Assembly: GCA_900466005.1 (NCBI GenBank)
Contig: UEGQ01000013.1
Coordinates: 1-64,000 of the forward strand
DNA: 64,000 nucleotides
Direction: 5' to 3'
From: Hyphomicrobiales bacterium
GTDB lineage: Bacteria > Pseudomonadota > Alphaproteobacteria > Rhizobiales > Rhizobiaceae
The notes under the pieces were generated by a model that was given only the letters and a program-made list of their open reading frames with translations, was not told the DNA's origin and ran no database searches. A program made the translations under genes and the position numbers. Position 1 is the stretch's first letter. The number at the start of each line of letters is the position of its first letter. Shown here one piece after another: positions 51,311 through 59,860 of this stretch.

Positions 51311-52768
51311 TCAGCTTCCGCTACCCACCATCGAGGTCAGCACCTGGCTTGCCACCTTCAGCCGCTGGCGCACGACCGAGCGGCCGAGCAGCGCCATGGA
51401 ATCGAAGAGCGGCAGCGAGCGCTGGCTTCCCGAGACGGCGACGAAGAGCGGCGGCGTGACGACGCGCAGCTTCTTGCCGAGGCGGTCGGAAATCGCCCTG
51501 AGTTCCTCTTCGATCGTCGCGACGTTCCATTCGACGATCTTTTCGAGATCGAACTGGACCGTGTTGACGATCTCCAGCGTTTCGGCGGGCGAGGTCTTCA
51601 GGCCTGCGAAGGAGGCAGGCGTGAGGCCGACGTCGTTCGCCAGCAGGAAGCCGGCGAGCGGCGGCAGTTCGCCGAGCTTCGAGATGCGGCTCTGGGCGAG
51701 CTTCAGGCCCTCCGTCAGGCGGTGGTTTTCCGACGCCCAGTCGAAGATGCGGGAGAGGAAGTCCTCCGGCGTCAGCTTCTCGCGGATCCAGCGACCGTTC
51801 AGCCAGTCGAGCTTCTGTACATCGAAGATCGCGCCGGCCTTCGAGAGGTTTTCCGGATCGAACTTCTCGGCGAGTTCGTCCATCGTCAGCAGTTCCTCGC
51901 CTTCGGCGATCTGCACGAAGAACAGGCCGAGGAAGTTCATCAGCGCTTCCGGCAGATAGCCGAGTGCCGAGTAGTAGGAGATCGAGGTCGGGTTCTTGCG
52001 CTTCGACAGCTTCGACTTGTCGGCATTGCGCATCAGCGACAGGTGCATGAACTTCGGCGGTTCGAGGCCGAGATATTGGTAGAGCAGGATGTGCTTCGGT
52101 ACCGATGCCAGCCACTCCTCGCCGCGGGCGACGTGGGTGATCTTCATCAGGTGGTCGTCGACGACGTTCGCCATGTGGTAGGTCGGCATGCCGTCCGCCT
52201 TCAGCAGCACCTGCATGTCGACGCTGTCCCACGGGATCTCGACGTCGCCATAGACGCCGTCGTGGAACTTGCACGAGCCTTCGGTCGGGATCTTCATGCG
52301 CACGACGGAGGGTTCGCCCGCCTCCATGCGCTCGGTCACTTCCTCGGCGGTCAGGTGGAGGCAGAGGCCGTCATATTTCGGCGCCATGCCCTTGGCCCGC
52401 TGCGCGTCTCGCATCATTTCGAGCCGTTCCGGCGTGCAGAAGCAGCGGAAGGCGTGGCCGTCGCGAACGAGCTGCTCGACGAAGGGACGATAGATGTCCT
52501 TGCGCTCCGACTGGCGGTACGGGCCGTAGGGGCCGCCGACGTCGGGACCTTCCGACCACTTGAGGCCGGTCCATTTCAGCGCGTCGAGAACCTTCTCCTC
52601 GAATTCCGCCGTCGAGCGCGTCGCGTCGGTGTCTTCGATGCGGAGGATGAACTCGCCGCCGTTCTTCTTGGCGAAGAGATAGTTGAACAGCGCGATGTAG
52701 GCGGTGCCGACATGGGGCTCGCCTGTCGGGGAAGGTGCAATACGGACGCGAACGCCGGAAGTGGTCAT
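51311..52768 (-). CDS. gltX: Glutamyl-tRNA synthetase
   Basis: A 485-residue class I synthetase. The HIGH-type motif is PSPTGEPHVGTAY (12-24), the KMSKS-type motif is KLSKRK (about 254-259), and FCTPERLEMMR lies in the insertion domain. Alphaproteobacteria often carry two GltX paralogues, one possibly non-discriminating and charging tRNA-Gln for GatCAB amidation; which type this is cannot be told by eye. Confidence 0.95.
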   Translation of the reverse strand: MTTSGVRVRIAPSPTGEPHVGTAYIALFNYLFAKKNGGEFILRIEDTDATRSTAEFEEKVLDALKWTGLKWSEGPDVGGPYGPYRQSERKDIYRPFVEQLVRDGHAFRCFCTPERLEMMRDAQRAKGMAPKYDGLCLHLTAEEVTERMEAGEPSVVRMKIPTEGSCKFHDGVYGDVEIPWDSVDMQVLLKADGMPTYHMANVVDDHLMKITHVARGEEWLASVPKHILLYQYLGLEPPKFMHLSLMRNADKSKLSKRKNPTSISYYSALGYLPEALMNFLGLFFVQIAEGEELLTMDELAEKFDPENLSKAGAIFDVQKLDWLNGRWIREKLTPEDFLSRIFDWASENHRLTEGLKLAQSRISKLGELPPLAGFLLANDVGLTPASFAGLKTSPAETLEIVNTVQFDLEKIVEWNVATIEEELRAISDRLGKKLRVVTPPLFVAVSGSQRSLPLFDSMALLGRSVVRQRLKVASQVLTSMVGSGS

Positions 52769-53217
52769 CGGATTCTTGCTCTGGTGACGTGCGAGTGACC
52801 GGGCGGAAAAACCGTGTGGTCACGGACGAGGTGTCGAAAAGCGAAAAACCGCGCCGAGAACCGCCCAGGGCGGGAAATCCCGCGATTTTTCATTCCGTGG
52901 CCTTAGGCCACATTCGACCGCGGGCGTCAAGACAAACTGCGGCAGGGTGGGGGTGCCACAGCGGCGATGACGAAGAAACGGGAGGAAAAATCAGGGCTCC
53001 GGGAACCATCGTCCGCCGCCTGCGTTTGACCCTGCAGAACACGGGTCGTGCCAACCGGACGCGACGGGAACGAGAACACGGTGGTTTTTCCGGTTTCTCA
53101 CTGTGGCCAACGAAACGGCAGACGAGCTCTGACCCGTCCGGCCCGCGTTCCTCATCCCTAGTCCCCGCATTGAAGAGCCGCATTCCGCCAATGCTGGCTC
53201 TTCTTTTTTGCCCGGCT
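52769..53217. other. 449-base gap between gltX and the SLC13 gene
   Basis: No protein gene is supported. I see a small hairpin GCGGG/CCCGC followed by GATTTTT (52870-52890), a palindrome GTGGCC-TTA-GGCCAC (52897-52911), and a plus-strand intrinsic terminator at 53173-53209. Both flanking genes are on minus, so the plus terminator has no assigned gene. No good plus promoter was found. Confidence 0.5.
53173..53209 (+). terminator. Orphan plus-strand rho-independent terminator
   Basis: AAGAGCC-GCATT (53173-53184), loop CCGCC, then AATGC, one bulged T, and GGCTCTT (53196-53202), followed by CTTTTTT. A 12-bp stem and T run in plus orientation, though neighbouring genes read minus. Confidence 0.75.
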
Positions 53218-54990
53218 TCACGAAACCGGCCAGACCAGGAGCAGGGTCGGCACAGCGACCAGCACGATCAGCGCGGAAAGCGGCAGACCGAGCCGTGGGT
53301 AATCGCTGAACCGATATCCCCCCGGTCCGAACACCAGCGTGTTGCACTGGTGGCCTATCGGCGTCAGGAAGTCGCAACCGGCGCCGATCGCGACCGCCAT
53401 CAGGAAGGCCTCCGGCTTGTAGTGGAGATTGGCCGCGAAACTTGCCGCAATCGGCCCCATGACGAGCACGGTTGCGGCGTTGTTGAGGAACGGCGTGACG
53501 AGCATGGCCGTCACCAGGATCAGAGCCAGCGCCCCGTAGGTGGGAAGATTGGCCGCCACCTGTCCGAGCGAGATTGCAACGACGTCACTCGCGCCGGTCG
53601 TACGCAAGGTGTCGCTCACCGGGATGAGTGCCGCGAGCATGACGAGGATGGGACCATCCACCGCCCGGTAGATCTCGCTGAGAGGTATGACGCGCAGGAC
53701 CACCATGCCGAGTGCTGCCGCGAAGAAGGCGATGCCGACAGGGGCAAGCCCCAGAGCCGTCGCGCCCATCGCAGCGATCAGGATGGCGAGCGGAACGACG
53801 GTGTTGCGCGGCGTTCCGAGCAGGATTTCGCGTTCGGCGAGCGGCAGGCAGCCGAGTTCCTGCAGCAGGCCGGGCAGTGCATTCTTCCTGCCCTGGAGGA
53901 CGACGACGTCGCCGGCGCGCAGCGTCATCTCCCCCATGCTTTCGCCCGTTCGCTTTCCCGGCCGGCTCACCGCAATCACGTTGACGCCGTAGCTGTGGAA
54001 TATCGACAGCTCGCGTGCGGTCATGCCGATCAGGAAGGAATCGTGGGCAATCACCGCCTCGATCGCGCCGATTTCGCTGTTCTTTTCGCCGTCGCCGGCA
54101 AGCGGCCTCCCGGAAAGCGCCAGCGACGCCTGGGAGACGACCTGGTCGAGCGCCTCGGACGGTCCCTCGAGCAGAAGGACGTCGTTCTCCCGGATCTGCA
54201 CGTCGGGGAAGGGGGATATGCGGACGTGGCCTCGCACAATGCCGGAGGCGATCACCTCGCCGCCGGAGAGCGCAAGGAGATCGCTCAGCTTCTTCCCGCC
54301 GAAGGACGATTGTCTCGTCACCCTGGCTTCGGTCGCGTAGCTCGAATTCTCCAGTGTCGCCTGCAGCGACGAGGACTGGTTCTCACGCTCCGGCACCAGC
54401 CGGTAGAAGATCATCAGGAATATCACCCCCGCGAGTGCGAGCACGGCTCCCACGGGCATGAAATCGAACATGGTGAAGCTCTCGCCGGTGATCTCGTGGC
54501 GCAACTGCGAGACCACGATGTTTGGCGAGGTGCCGATTTGCGTCATCAGTCCGCCGAGCAGGGCGCCGAACGCCATCGGCATCAGGAAGATCGACGGAGA
54601 CGTGCCGGAGCGTCGGGAAAACTGGAAGGCGACCGGCATCATGATTGCGAGTGCGCCGATGTTCTTGATGAAGGCGGAGAGCACGGTCACGGTCAGGAGC
54701 AGCAGGACCATCTGCGCGCGCACCGATTCCAGCTTCGGAAAGAAGCGCTTGATCGCCGCATCGACGATACCGGAGCGGGCAACGCCGGCGCTGACGACGA
54801 GGGCGCTACCGACGATGATCACGATGTCGTTGGAAAAGCCGGAGAAAGCCTTGTCGGCGGGCACAAGCCCGAGAGCGACGGCGGCCACGAGCGTGGAACA
54901 GGCCACGACGTCATAACGGAAGCGATCCCAGATGAAGAAACCCATCATGGTGCCGATAACCGCGAACGCCAGAATCTGCTGGGTCGACAT
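53218..54990 (-). CDS. SLC13 family anion transporter with two RCK_C (TrkA-C) domains
   Basis: A 590-residue inner-membrane protein. Two helical halves (about 1-195 and 395-590) carry the DASS hallmarks FIKNIGALAIMMPVAF (107-122) and FLNNAATVLVMGPIAAS. Between them lie two TrkA-C-like cytoplasmic domains (about 215-375; VQIRENDVLLLEGPSEAL, MTLRAGDVVVLQGRKNAL). Such proteins import sulfate, dicarboxylates or other anions with sodium; the RCK_C type is often sulfate or of unknown substrate. Confidence 0.9.
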   Translation of the reverse strand: MSTQQILAFAVIGTMMGFFIWDRFRYDVVACSTLVAAVALGLVPADKAFSGFSNDIVIIVGSALVVSAGVARSGIVDAAIKRFFPKLESVRAQMVLLLLTVTVLSAFIKNIGALAIMMPVAFQFSRRSGTSPSIFLMPMAFGALLGGLMTQIGTSPNIVVSQLRHEITGESFTMFDFMPVGAVLALAGVIFLMIFYRLVPERENQSSSLQATLENSSYATEARVTRQSSFGGKKLSDLLALSGGEVIASGIVRGHVRISPFPDVQIRENDVLLLEGPSEALDQVVSQASLALSGRPLAGDGEKNSEIGAIEAVIAHDSFLIGMTARELSIFHSYGVNVIAVSRPGKRTGESMGEMTLRAGDVVVLQGRKNALPGLLQELGCLPLAEREILLGTPRNTVVPLAILIAAMGATALGLAPVGIAFFAAALGMVVLRVIPLSEIYRAVDGPILVMLAALIPVSDTLRTTGASDVVAISLGQVAANLPTYGALALILVTAMLVTPFLNNAATVLVMGPIAASFAANLHYKPEAFLMAVAIGAGCDFLTPIGHQCNTLVFGPGGYRFSDYPRLGLPLSALIVLVAVPTLLLVWPVS

Positions 54991-55104
54991 GAGACTCCGC
55001 TACCGTTTGACGAAGAGTATTCTGGATAAGGCGGTGCCGATCAATCCCTCCAATGCAGGGTGTTCTGCTTTGTTCCGAACGAGGACGGACAAGTCATCAA
55101 ACGC

Positions 55105-55138
55105 AAATGGCCCGCGCGGATCGTCGCGCGGGCCATTT
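55105..55138 (-). terminator. Terminator hairpin downstream of terC
   Basis: AAATGGCCCGCGCG (55105-55118) pairs perfectly with CGCGCGGGCCATTT (55125-55138), loop of 6. On the minus strand it is followed by GCGTTTGATG rather than a pure T run. It lies 20 bases past the terC stop. Confidence 0.75.
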
Positions 55139-55157
55139 GAAGGCGATTCTTCGCTCG

Positions 55158-55913
55158 TCAGTGCAGCGTCTTCTTTCCGGCCTCGGCGCGGCGTTTGCGC
55201 CGCGCCAGCATGTTGAGTCCTTCGACCAGCGCCGAGAAGGCCATTGCGGCGTAGACATAGCCCTTCGGAACATGGAAGCCCATGCCGTCGGCGATCAGCG
55301 TCATGCCGATCATCAGCAGGAAGCCGAGCGCGAGCATGACGATGGTCGGGTTCTTCTCGATGAAGTTCGCGAGGGGATTCGAGGCGAGCAGCATGACGGT
55401 CACGGCCACGATGACGGCGATGATCATGACCGGCAAGTGATCGGTCATGCCGACGGCGGTGATGATGCTGTCCACCGAGAAGACGAGGTCGAGCAGGAGA
55501 ATCTGGCCGATGGCGGCGGCGAGCGTGCCCGTCGCGGACGAGGCGATGAAATCCTCTTCCTGGTCGATCGGGTCGACGTTGTGGTGGATTTCCTTCGTGG
55601 CCTTCCAGACGAGGAAGAGGCCGCCCGCGATCAGGATCAAATCCTTCCACGAGAAGCCGTGGCCGAACAGCTCGAAGACCGGGGTCGTGAGCTGGACGAT
55701 CCAGGCGATGGTGCCGAGCAGGACGAGGCGCATGACGAGCGCCAGGCCGATGCCGACGCGACGTGCCGGTACACGCTGGTCGGCGGGCAGCTTGTTGGTG
55801 AGGATCGAGATGAACACCAGGTTGTCGATCCCGAGGACGACCTCCATGATGATCAGCGTGATCAGGGCGACCCAGGCGGCGGGGTCCTGGACGAGAATGG
55901 CGAGATCCTGCAT
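55158..55913 (-). CDS. terC: TerC family integral membrane protein
   Basis: A 251-residue protein with about seven helices and the two TerC acidic motifs [13 protein letters not shown] (24-36) and [13 protein letters not shown] (about 141-153). TerC-type proteins are linked to metal (notably manganese) export or to tellurite resistance. The ATG at 55913 follows GGAAG and starts the first helix; the frame is open to 55967. I looked for a yybP-ykoY manganese riboswitch in the leader and did not see one. Confidence 0.9.
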   Translation of the reverse strand: MQDLAILVQDPAAWVALITLIIMEVVLGIDNLVFISILTNKLPADQRVPARRVGIGLALVMRLVLLGTIAWIVQLTTPVFELFGHGFSWKDLILIAGGLFLVWKATKEIHHNVDPIDQEEDFIASSATGTLAAAIGQILLLDLVFSVDSIITAVGMTDHLPVMIIAVIVAVTVMLLASNPLANFIEKNPTIVMLALGFLLMIGMTLIADGMGFHVPKGYVYAAMAFSALVEGLNMLARRKRRAEAGKKTLH

Positions 55914-56020
55914 GAACTTCTTCCGGTTGGTGGCTCGTGGAAGCACAAATGGCCCAACTCCCGCCAAACGACAAGGCCCCGATGGGGGGCTGTTCCGGAA
56001 AATTACGACAGTTTCGGCGC

Positions 56021-56701
56021 TTAGCCGGCCGGCTGTCCCTCGGGGCCGTAGGCGGCCATGAAGACCTTGAGACCGCTGTCGACGACGTACTCGATTTCAG
56101 CTTCCTCCGGCGGAGTGACCATTTCACCGAAAAGGCGCTGGCGGAAGAACTGGCCGGTCGCAAGCTCGATGAACTGGCGGGCAGCAAGATCGGTGTCCTC
56201 GACCTTCAGCGCTCCGGCTTCGACCTGTTGCTCGATATAGGTGCGCAGGACGGTGCGGGCGTTGGCAGGGGCGGAGGCGAAGAAACGCTTGCAGAGACCC
56301 GGCATGCGATCGACCACGCCGAGCAGGATACGCATCGCCGGGATCATGTCGGACTTGATGATGTGCCGGGCGAACGCGATGCCGAAACGGTGCAGCCCGT
56401 CACGGACATCGCTGCTCTCTGCGAGGATGTCGCGCAGGAATTCGGTGAAGCGACCTTTTTCTCTTTCGATCAGCGCGCCGAACAGTTCTTCCTTGCTGTC
56501 GAAATAGACGTAGATCGTTCCCTTGGAGACGCCGGCTTCGCGCGTCACATCGTTCATGCTCGCCGCGTCGAAACCCATCCGCATGAAGACGGAGCGGGCA
56601 CCGTCGAGGATCTGCTCGCGCTTCACCGGATCTTCACCGGCAGCGAAGCGCCCTACGGAACAGAGGCTGGTCTCCGGGGTCGGGGTCGGCGTTTCAGACA
56701 T
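56021..56701 (-). CDS. emrR: TetR family repressor of the EmrAB efflux pump
   Basis: A 226-residue TetR protein: disordered N-terminus 1-24, helix-turn-helix at about 28-73 ([26 protein letters not shown]), and an AefR-like C-terminal domain. It is divergent from emrA with 184 bases between them holding a palindrome. As I recall, Sinorhizobium meliloti has an emrR-emrAB locus of this layout with flavonoid-linked induction; the symbol rests on that. The start is placed at 56701, and the frame is open to 56767. Confidence 0.85.
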   Translation of the reverse strand: MSETPTPTPETSLCSVGRFAAGEDPVKREQILDGARSVFMRMGFDAASMNDVTREAGVSKGTIYVYFDSKEELFGALIEREKGRFTEFLRDILAESSDVRDGLHRFGIAFARHIIKSDMIPAMRILLGVVDRMPGLCKRFFASAPANARTVLRTYIEQQVEAGALKVEDTDLAARQFIELATGQFFRQRLFGEMVTPPEEAEIEYVVDSGLKVFMAAYGPEGQPAG

Positions 56702-56802
56702 AGGCTTACTCACACGTCTCTTTCGGGCACTGAAAATTAACGAAATCGAACTCGATGGTTCGATCACTCTTGATATGTGCGATGAAACGCTCTAAGTCAA
56801 CC

Positions 56803-56816
56803 GAACCGAACGGTTC
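56803..56816. promoter_or_regulatory. Palindromic operator between emrR and emrA
   Basis: GAACCGAACGGTTC, perfect 6-bp arms with a 2-bp centre, flanked by further AACCG and CAGTTC words. It lies 70 bases before the emrA start and just upstream of a possible emrR -35 (TTGACT on minus, 56799-56794). Confidence 0.65.
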
Positions 56817-56885
56817 AGTTCAATATAAGTGCGCTTTTGTACGCCTGACCCGAAACGAAACCTGCCAGTTTGGATGGAAACGACA

Positions 56886-58091
56886 ATGTCCGGCTCCCAG
56901 AGAAGCAATGCAATCCGCTCCGTTGACACCGGCCATGACCCGGTCGTCGTCGAGACGACGGCTCCGGAGACAGTCGAAGGCCGTCAGGACGAGAGTTCCG
57001 CTTCCGCAGAGGTGCAGGCGCCGGTGAAGGCGAAGAAGCGGCGCAGCCCGGTTCTGCCGGTCGTGGCGCTTGCGCTCCTCGCCGGTGCCTCCTGGTACGG
57101 CTATAACTGGTGGACCAACGGACGCTTCATGGTGTCCACCGACGACGCCTACATCGGTGGCGACATCGCCATCATCTCGCCGAAGGTCGGCGGCTACGTC
57201 GAAAAGGTCAACGTCACCAACAACCAGATCGTCAAGGCAGGCGATCCGCTCGTGACCCTCGACAACGGTGACTATCGCATTGCCGCCGAACAGGCCGAGG
57301 CACAGGTGAAGAGCCAGCATCTCACGCTCGATCGGGTCGACGCGCAGATCAAGGGCGCCGAAGCGAGCCTGCTGCAGGCGAAGGCCCAGAAGCAGGCGGC
57401 CGTCGCCAGCCTCGACCTGGCGCAGCTCTCCTACAAGCGGGCGAGTGGTCTGCAGGCGCAGAAGGTCGTCTCGACCGCCGATCTCGACAGTGCGAAGACG
57501 CAGCTTGAACAGGCGCAGGCTAACGTGAGCGCCGCCGACGCGAACATCGCCGCCGCCGAGGCGCAGATCGCCGTCCTCAAGGCGCAGCGTGCCGAAGCGG
57601 AGGCCGGCATCCGTTCCGCCGAACTGGCTCTCGAAAAGGCGAAGCGCGACCTGGGATTCACGATCCTCAAGGCGCCCTATGACGGCGTGGTCGGCAATCT
57701 CGCCGTCCAGACGGGCGACCTCGTCTCCGCCGGCAAGCGGCTTGCCGCACTGGTTCCGGTGAGCGACCTCTATATCGATGCGAACTTCAAGGAAACGCAG
57801 ATCGCACATCTCGCGCCAGGATCGAAGGTCAACATCCACGTCGACGCCTTCGACGAGGAACCGCTCGTCGGTACCGTCACCTCGATCGCGCCGGCATCGG
57901 GTTCCGTCTTCTCGATGCTGCCGGCCGAGAATGCGACCGGCAACTTCACCAAGGTCGTCCAGCGCGTGCCGGTGCGTATCTCCCTTCCCAAGGAGGCTCT
58001 CGATGCCGGCAAGCTCCGGGCGGGCCTGAGTGTCGTCGTCGACGTCGACACGCGCACCGCCCCGTCGGGGCACGCACTCGCGGCCAAGTGA
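56886..58091 (+). CDS. emrA: EmrA/HlyD family efflux pump periplasmic adaptor
   Basis: A 401-residue adaptor: cytoplasmic N-terminus 1-55, membrane helix 56-74, lipoyl half-domain with STDDAYIGGDIAIISPKVGGYV, a long alanine/glutamine-rich coiled coil (about 120-225), and a beta-barrel region ending LRAGLSVVVDVDT. The start at 56886 is chosen; the ATG at 56874 gives four more residues. It pairs with EmrB to move hydrophobic drugs or phenolics across the envelope. Confidence 0.92.
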   Translation: MSGSQRSNAIRSVDTGHDPVVVETTAPETVEGRQDESSASAEVQAPVKAKKRRSPVLPVVALALLAGASWYGYNWWTNGRFMVSTDDAYIGGDIAIISPKVGGYVEKVNVTNNQIVKAGDPLVTLDNGDYRIAAEQAEAQVKSQHLTLDRVDAQIKGAEASLLQAKAQKQAAVASLDLAQLSYKRASGLQAQKVVSTADLDSAKTQLEQAQANVSAADANIAAAEAQIAVLKAQRAEAEAGIRSAELALEKAKRDLGFTILKAPYDGVVGNLAVQTGDLVSAGKRLAALVPVSDLYIDANFKETQIAHLAPGSKVNIHVDAFDEEPLVGTVTSIAPASGSVFSMLPAENATGNFTKVVQRVPVRISLPKEALDAGKLRAGLSVVVDVDTRTAPSGHALAAK

Positions 58092-58110
58092 CGGATGTCG
58101 AGGTGACAGC

Positions 58111-59700
58111 ATGGCGGCGACGGCGACAGTGAGGAATGCGGGCGCGGCAGTGCCCGCCGCGGATCAGCCGATGGATCCGAAGCGTGTCATTGCGTTCTTC
58201 GCGATGGTGTTCGGGATGTTCATGTCCATCCTGGACATCCAGATCGTCTCCGCGTCGCTCACAGAAATTCAGGCCGGTCTCGGCGCGGGTGCCGACGAAA
58301 TCGCCTGGGTGCAGACCTCCTACCTGATCGCCGAAGTCATCATGATCCCGCTCTCGGGTGTGCTCGCGCGCATCCTCTCGACGCGGGTTCTGTTCGCGCT
58401 GTCGGCCGCCGGCTTCACGATGGCCAGCGCGCTCGCGGCGACCGCCACCAATATCGAGCAGATGATCGTCTACCGGGCGATCCAGGGTTTCATCGGCGGC
58501 GGCATGATCCCGTCGGTGTTCGCCGCGGCGTTCACGATCTTCCCGCCGTCCAAGCGCAACATCGTTTCGCCGATCATCGGTCTCGTCGCGACGCTCGCGC
58601 CGACGATCGGCCCGACCATCGGCGGCTATATCAGCCATGCGATGTCGTGGCACTGGCTGTTCCTGATCAATGTCATTCCGGGCATCCTGGTCACCGCCGT
58701 AACCTGGAGCCTCATCGACTTCGACGAGCCCGAGCTCAGCCTGTTCAAGAAGTTCGACTGGTGGGGGCTCGCCTCCATGGCGCTCTTCCTGGGCACGCTC
58801 GAATACGTGCTGGAAGAAGGCAACGCCAAGGACTGGTTCAACGACGAGCACATCCTCCTCGGCACGATTGCGATGCTCGTCGGCGCCGCCGTGTTCTTCT
58901 ACCGCGTGTTCAGGGTGGACTTCCCGGTCGTCGATCTCAGGGCCTTCGCCAACCGCAACTTCGCGTTCGGCTCGCTCTTTTCGTTCGTGATGGGCGTCGG
59001 GCTCTACGGTCTCACCTACCTCTATCCGCTCTATCTCGGGCGCATCCGTGGCTACGACTCGCTGATGATCGGCGAGACGATGTTCGTGTCCGGCGCCGCC
59101 ATGTTCATGACCGCACCCGTTGCGGGTGCCTTGTCTAGCCGCCTCGACCCGCGCGTGATGATGATGATCGGCTTCGGCGGCTTCTCCGCCGGCACGCTGC
59201 TCATGACCGGGATGACCGCGGACTGGGACTTCTACGAACTTCTGCTGCCGCAGATCCTGCGCGGATGCTCGCTGATGCTCTGCATGGTGCCGATCAACAA
59301 CATCGCGCTCGGCACGCTTCCGCCGGAACGCATCAAGAATGCCTCGGGTCTCTTCAATCTGACGCGCAATCTCGGCGGGGCGGTCGGGCTGGCGATCATC
59401 AACACCATGCTGACCCAGCGTTCGGACGAGCACTATGCCCGCCTGTCCGAGCACATCACCTGGAGCAATCCGGCGGCACTCAACTGGCTGAACAGCGTTG
59501 GTGGCAATTACGACAGCTACGGCCTCGACGGCGCCTCGGCGGCGGTGAAGAAGCTCTCGGGTCTTGTGACCCAGCAGTCGTGGCTCCTCTCCTTCATCGA
59601 CGTGTTCATGGGGCTCACGCTCCTGTTCTTCTCGCTGATCTTCCTGACCCTGCTGATCAAGCGGCCGGCCGCCGCGGCACCTGCCGGCAGCGGGCACTGA
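58111..59700 (+). CDS. emrB: EmrB/QacA family (DHA2, 14-helix) MFS multidrug transporter
   Basis: A 529-residue proton antiporter with 14 expected helices. Motif D1 LDIQIVSASLTEIQ follows helix 1, motif A is at the loop LSGVLARILSTR, and motif C-like GPTIGGYISH lies in helix 5. It lies 19 bases after emrA and ends at a clear terminator. EmrAB pumps export uncouplers, quinolone-like drugs and plant phenolics; the substrate here is inferred. Confidence 0.92.
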   Translation: MAATATVRNAGAAVPAADQPMDPKRVIAFFAMVFGMFMSILDIQIVSASLTEIQAGLGAGADEIAWVQTSYLIAEVIMIPLSGVLARILSTRVLFALSAAGFTMASALAATATNIEQMIVYRAIQGFIGGGMIPSVFAAAFTIFPPSKRNIVSPIIGLVATLAPTIGPTIGGYISHAMSWHWLFLINVIPGILVTAVTWSLIDFDEPELSLFKKFDWWGLASMALFLGTLEYVLEEGNAKDWFNDEHILLGTIAMLVGAAVFFYRVFRVDFPVVDLRAFANRNFAFGSLFSFVMGVGLYGLTYLYPLYLGRIRGYDSLMIGETMFVSGAAMFMTAPVAGALSSRLDPRVMMMIGFGGFSAGTLLMTGMTADWDFYELLLPQILRGCSLMLCMVPINNIALGTLPPERIKNASGLFNLTRNLGGAVGLAIINTMLTQRSDEHYARLSEHITWSNPAALNWLNSVGGNYDSYGLDGASAAVKKLSGLVTQQSWLLSFIDVFMGLTLLFFSLIFLTLLIKRPAAAAPAGSGH

Positions 59701-59734
59701 TCCCTCCCACCTCCCAGATCCACCGCAGCGCCTC

Positions 59735-59768
59735 GGACCGTCGCCTCAAAACGACGGTCCTTCTTTTT
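59735..59768 (+). terminator. Rho-independent terminator of emrAB
   Basis: GGACCGTCG (59735-59743) and CGACGGTCC (59752-59760), 8-base loop, followed by TTCTTTTT. It lies 34 bases past the emrB stop. Confidence 0.9.
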
Positions 59769-59790
59769 CCGGGACAGCGTTCAAAGAATA

Positions 59791-59806
59791 TGAGGTACGT
59801 ATCTCA
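59791..59806. promoter_or_regulatory. LacI-type operator 1 of the xylose regulator gene
   Basis: TGAGGTACGTATCTCA, a 16-bp near-palindrome centred on TACGTA, typical in size and symmetry for LacI-family operators. 54 bases upstream of the regulator ATG. Confidence 0.75.
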
Positions 59807-59811
59807 GAATG

Positions 59812-59827
59812 TGATTTACGTACCTCA
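59812..59827. promoter_or_regulatory. LacI-type operator 2 of the xylose regulator gene
   Basis: TGATTTACGTACCTCA, the same palindrome family as operator 1, with centres 21 bp apart (two helical turns), so dimers would bind the same DNA face. It overlaps a possible -35 (TTTACG, 59815-59820) with TAGAGA 17 bases later. Confidence 0.75.
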
Positions 59828-59860
59828 AAAACTCCGGTAGAGAGTCGCGCCGGAGGAGAG

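Noticed and set aside
49661..52798. 1045-codon open frame antisense to lysS and gltX
   Set aside because: It spans two conserved synthetase genes and a non-coding repeat, which a real gene would not.
55975..55990. GCCCC/GGGGC hairpin after the emrR stop as a terminator
   Set aside because: Only five base pairs and no T run; too weak to list.
55914..56020. yybP-ykoY manganese riboswitch before terC
   Set aside because: The conserved GGGGAGUA-type core and paired helices are not present in the leader.
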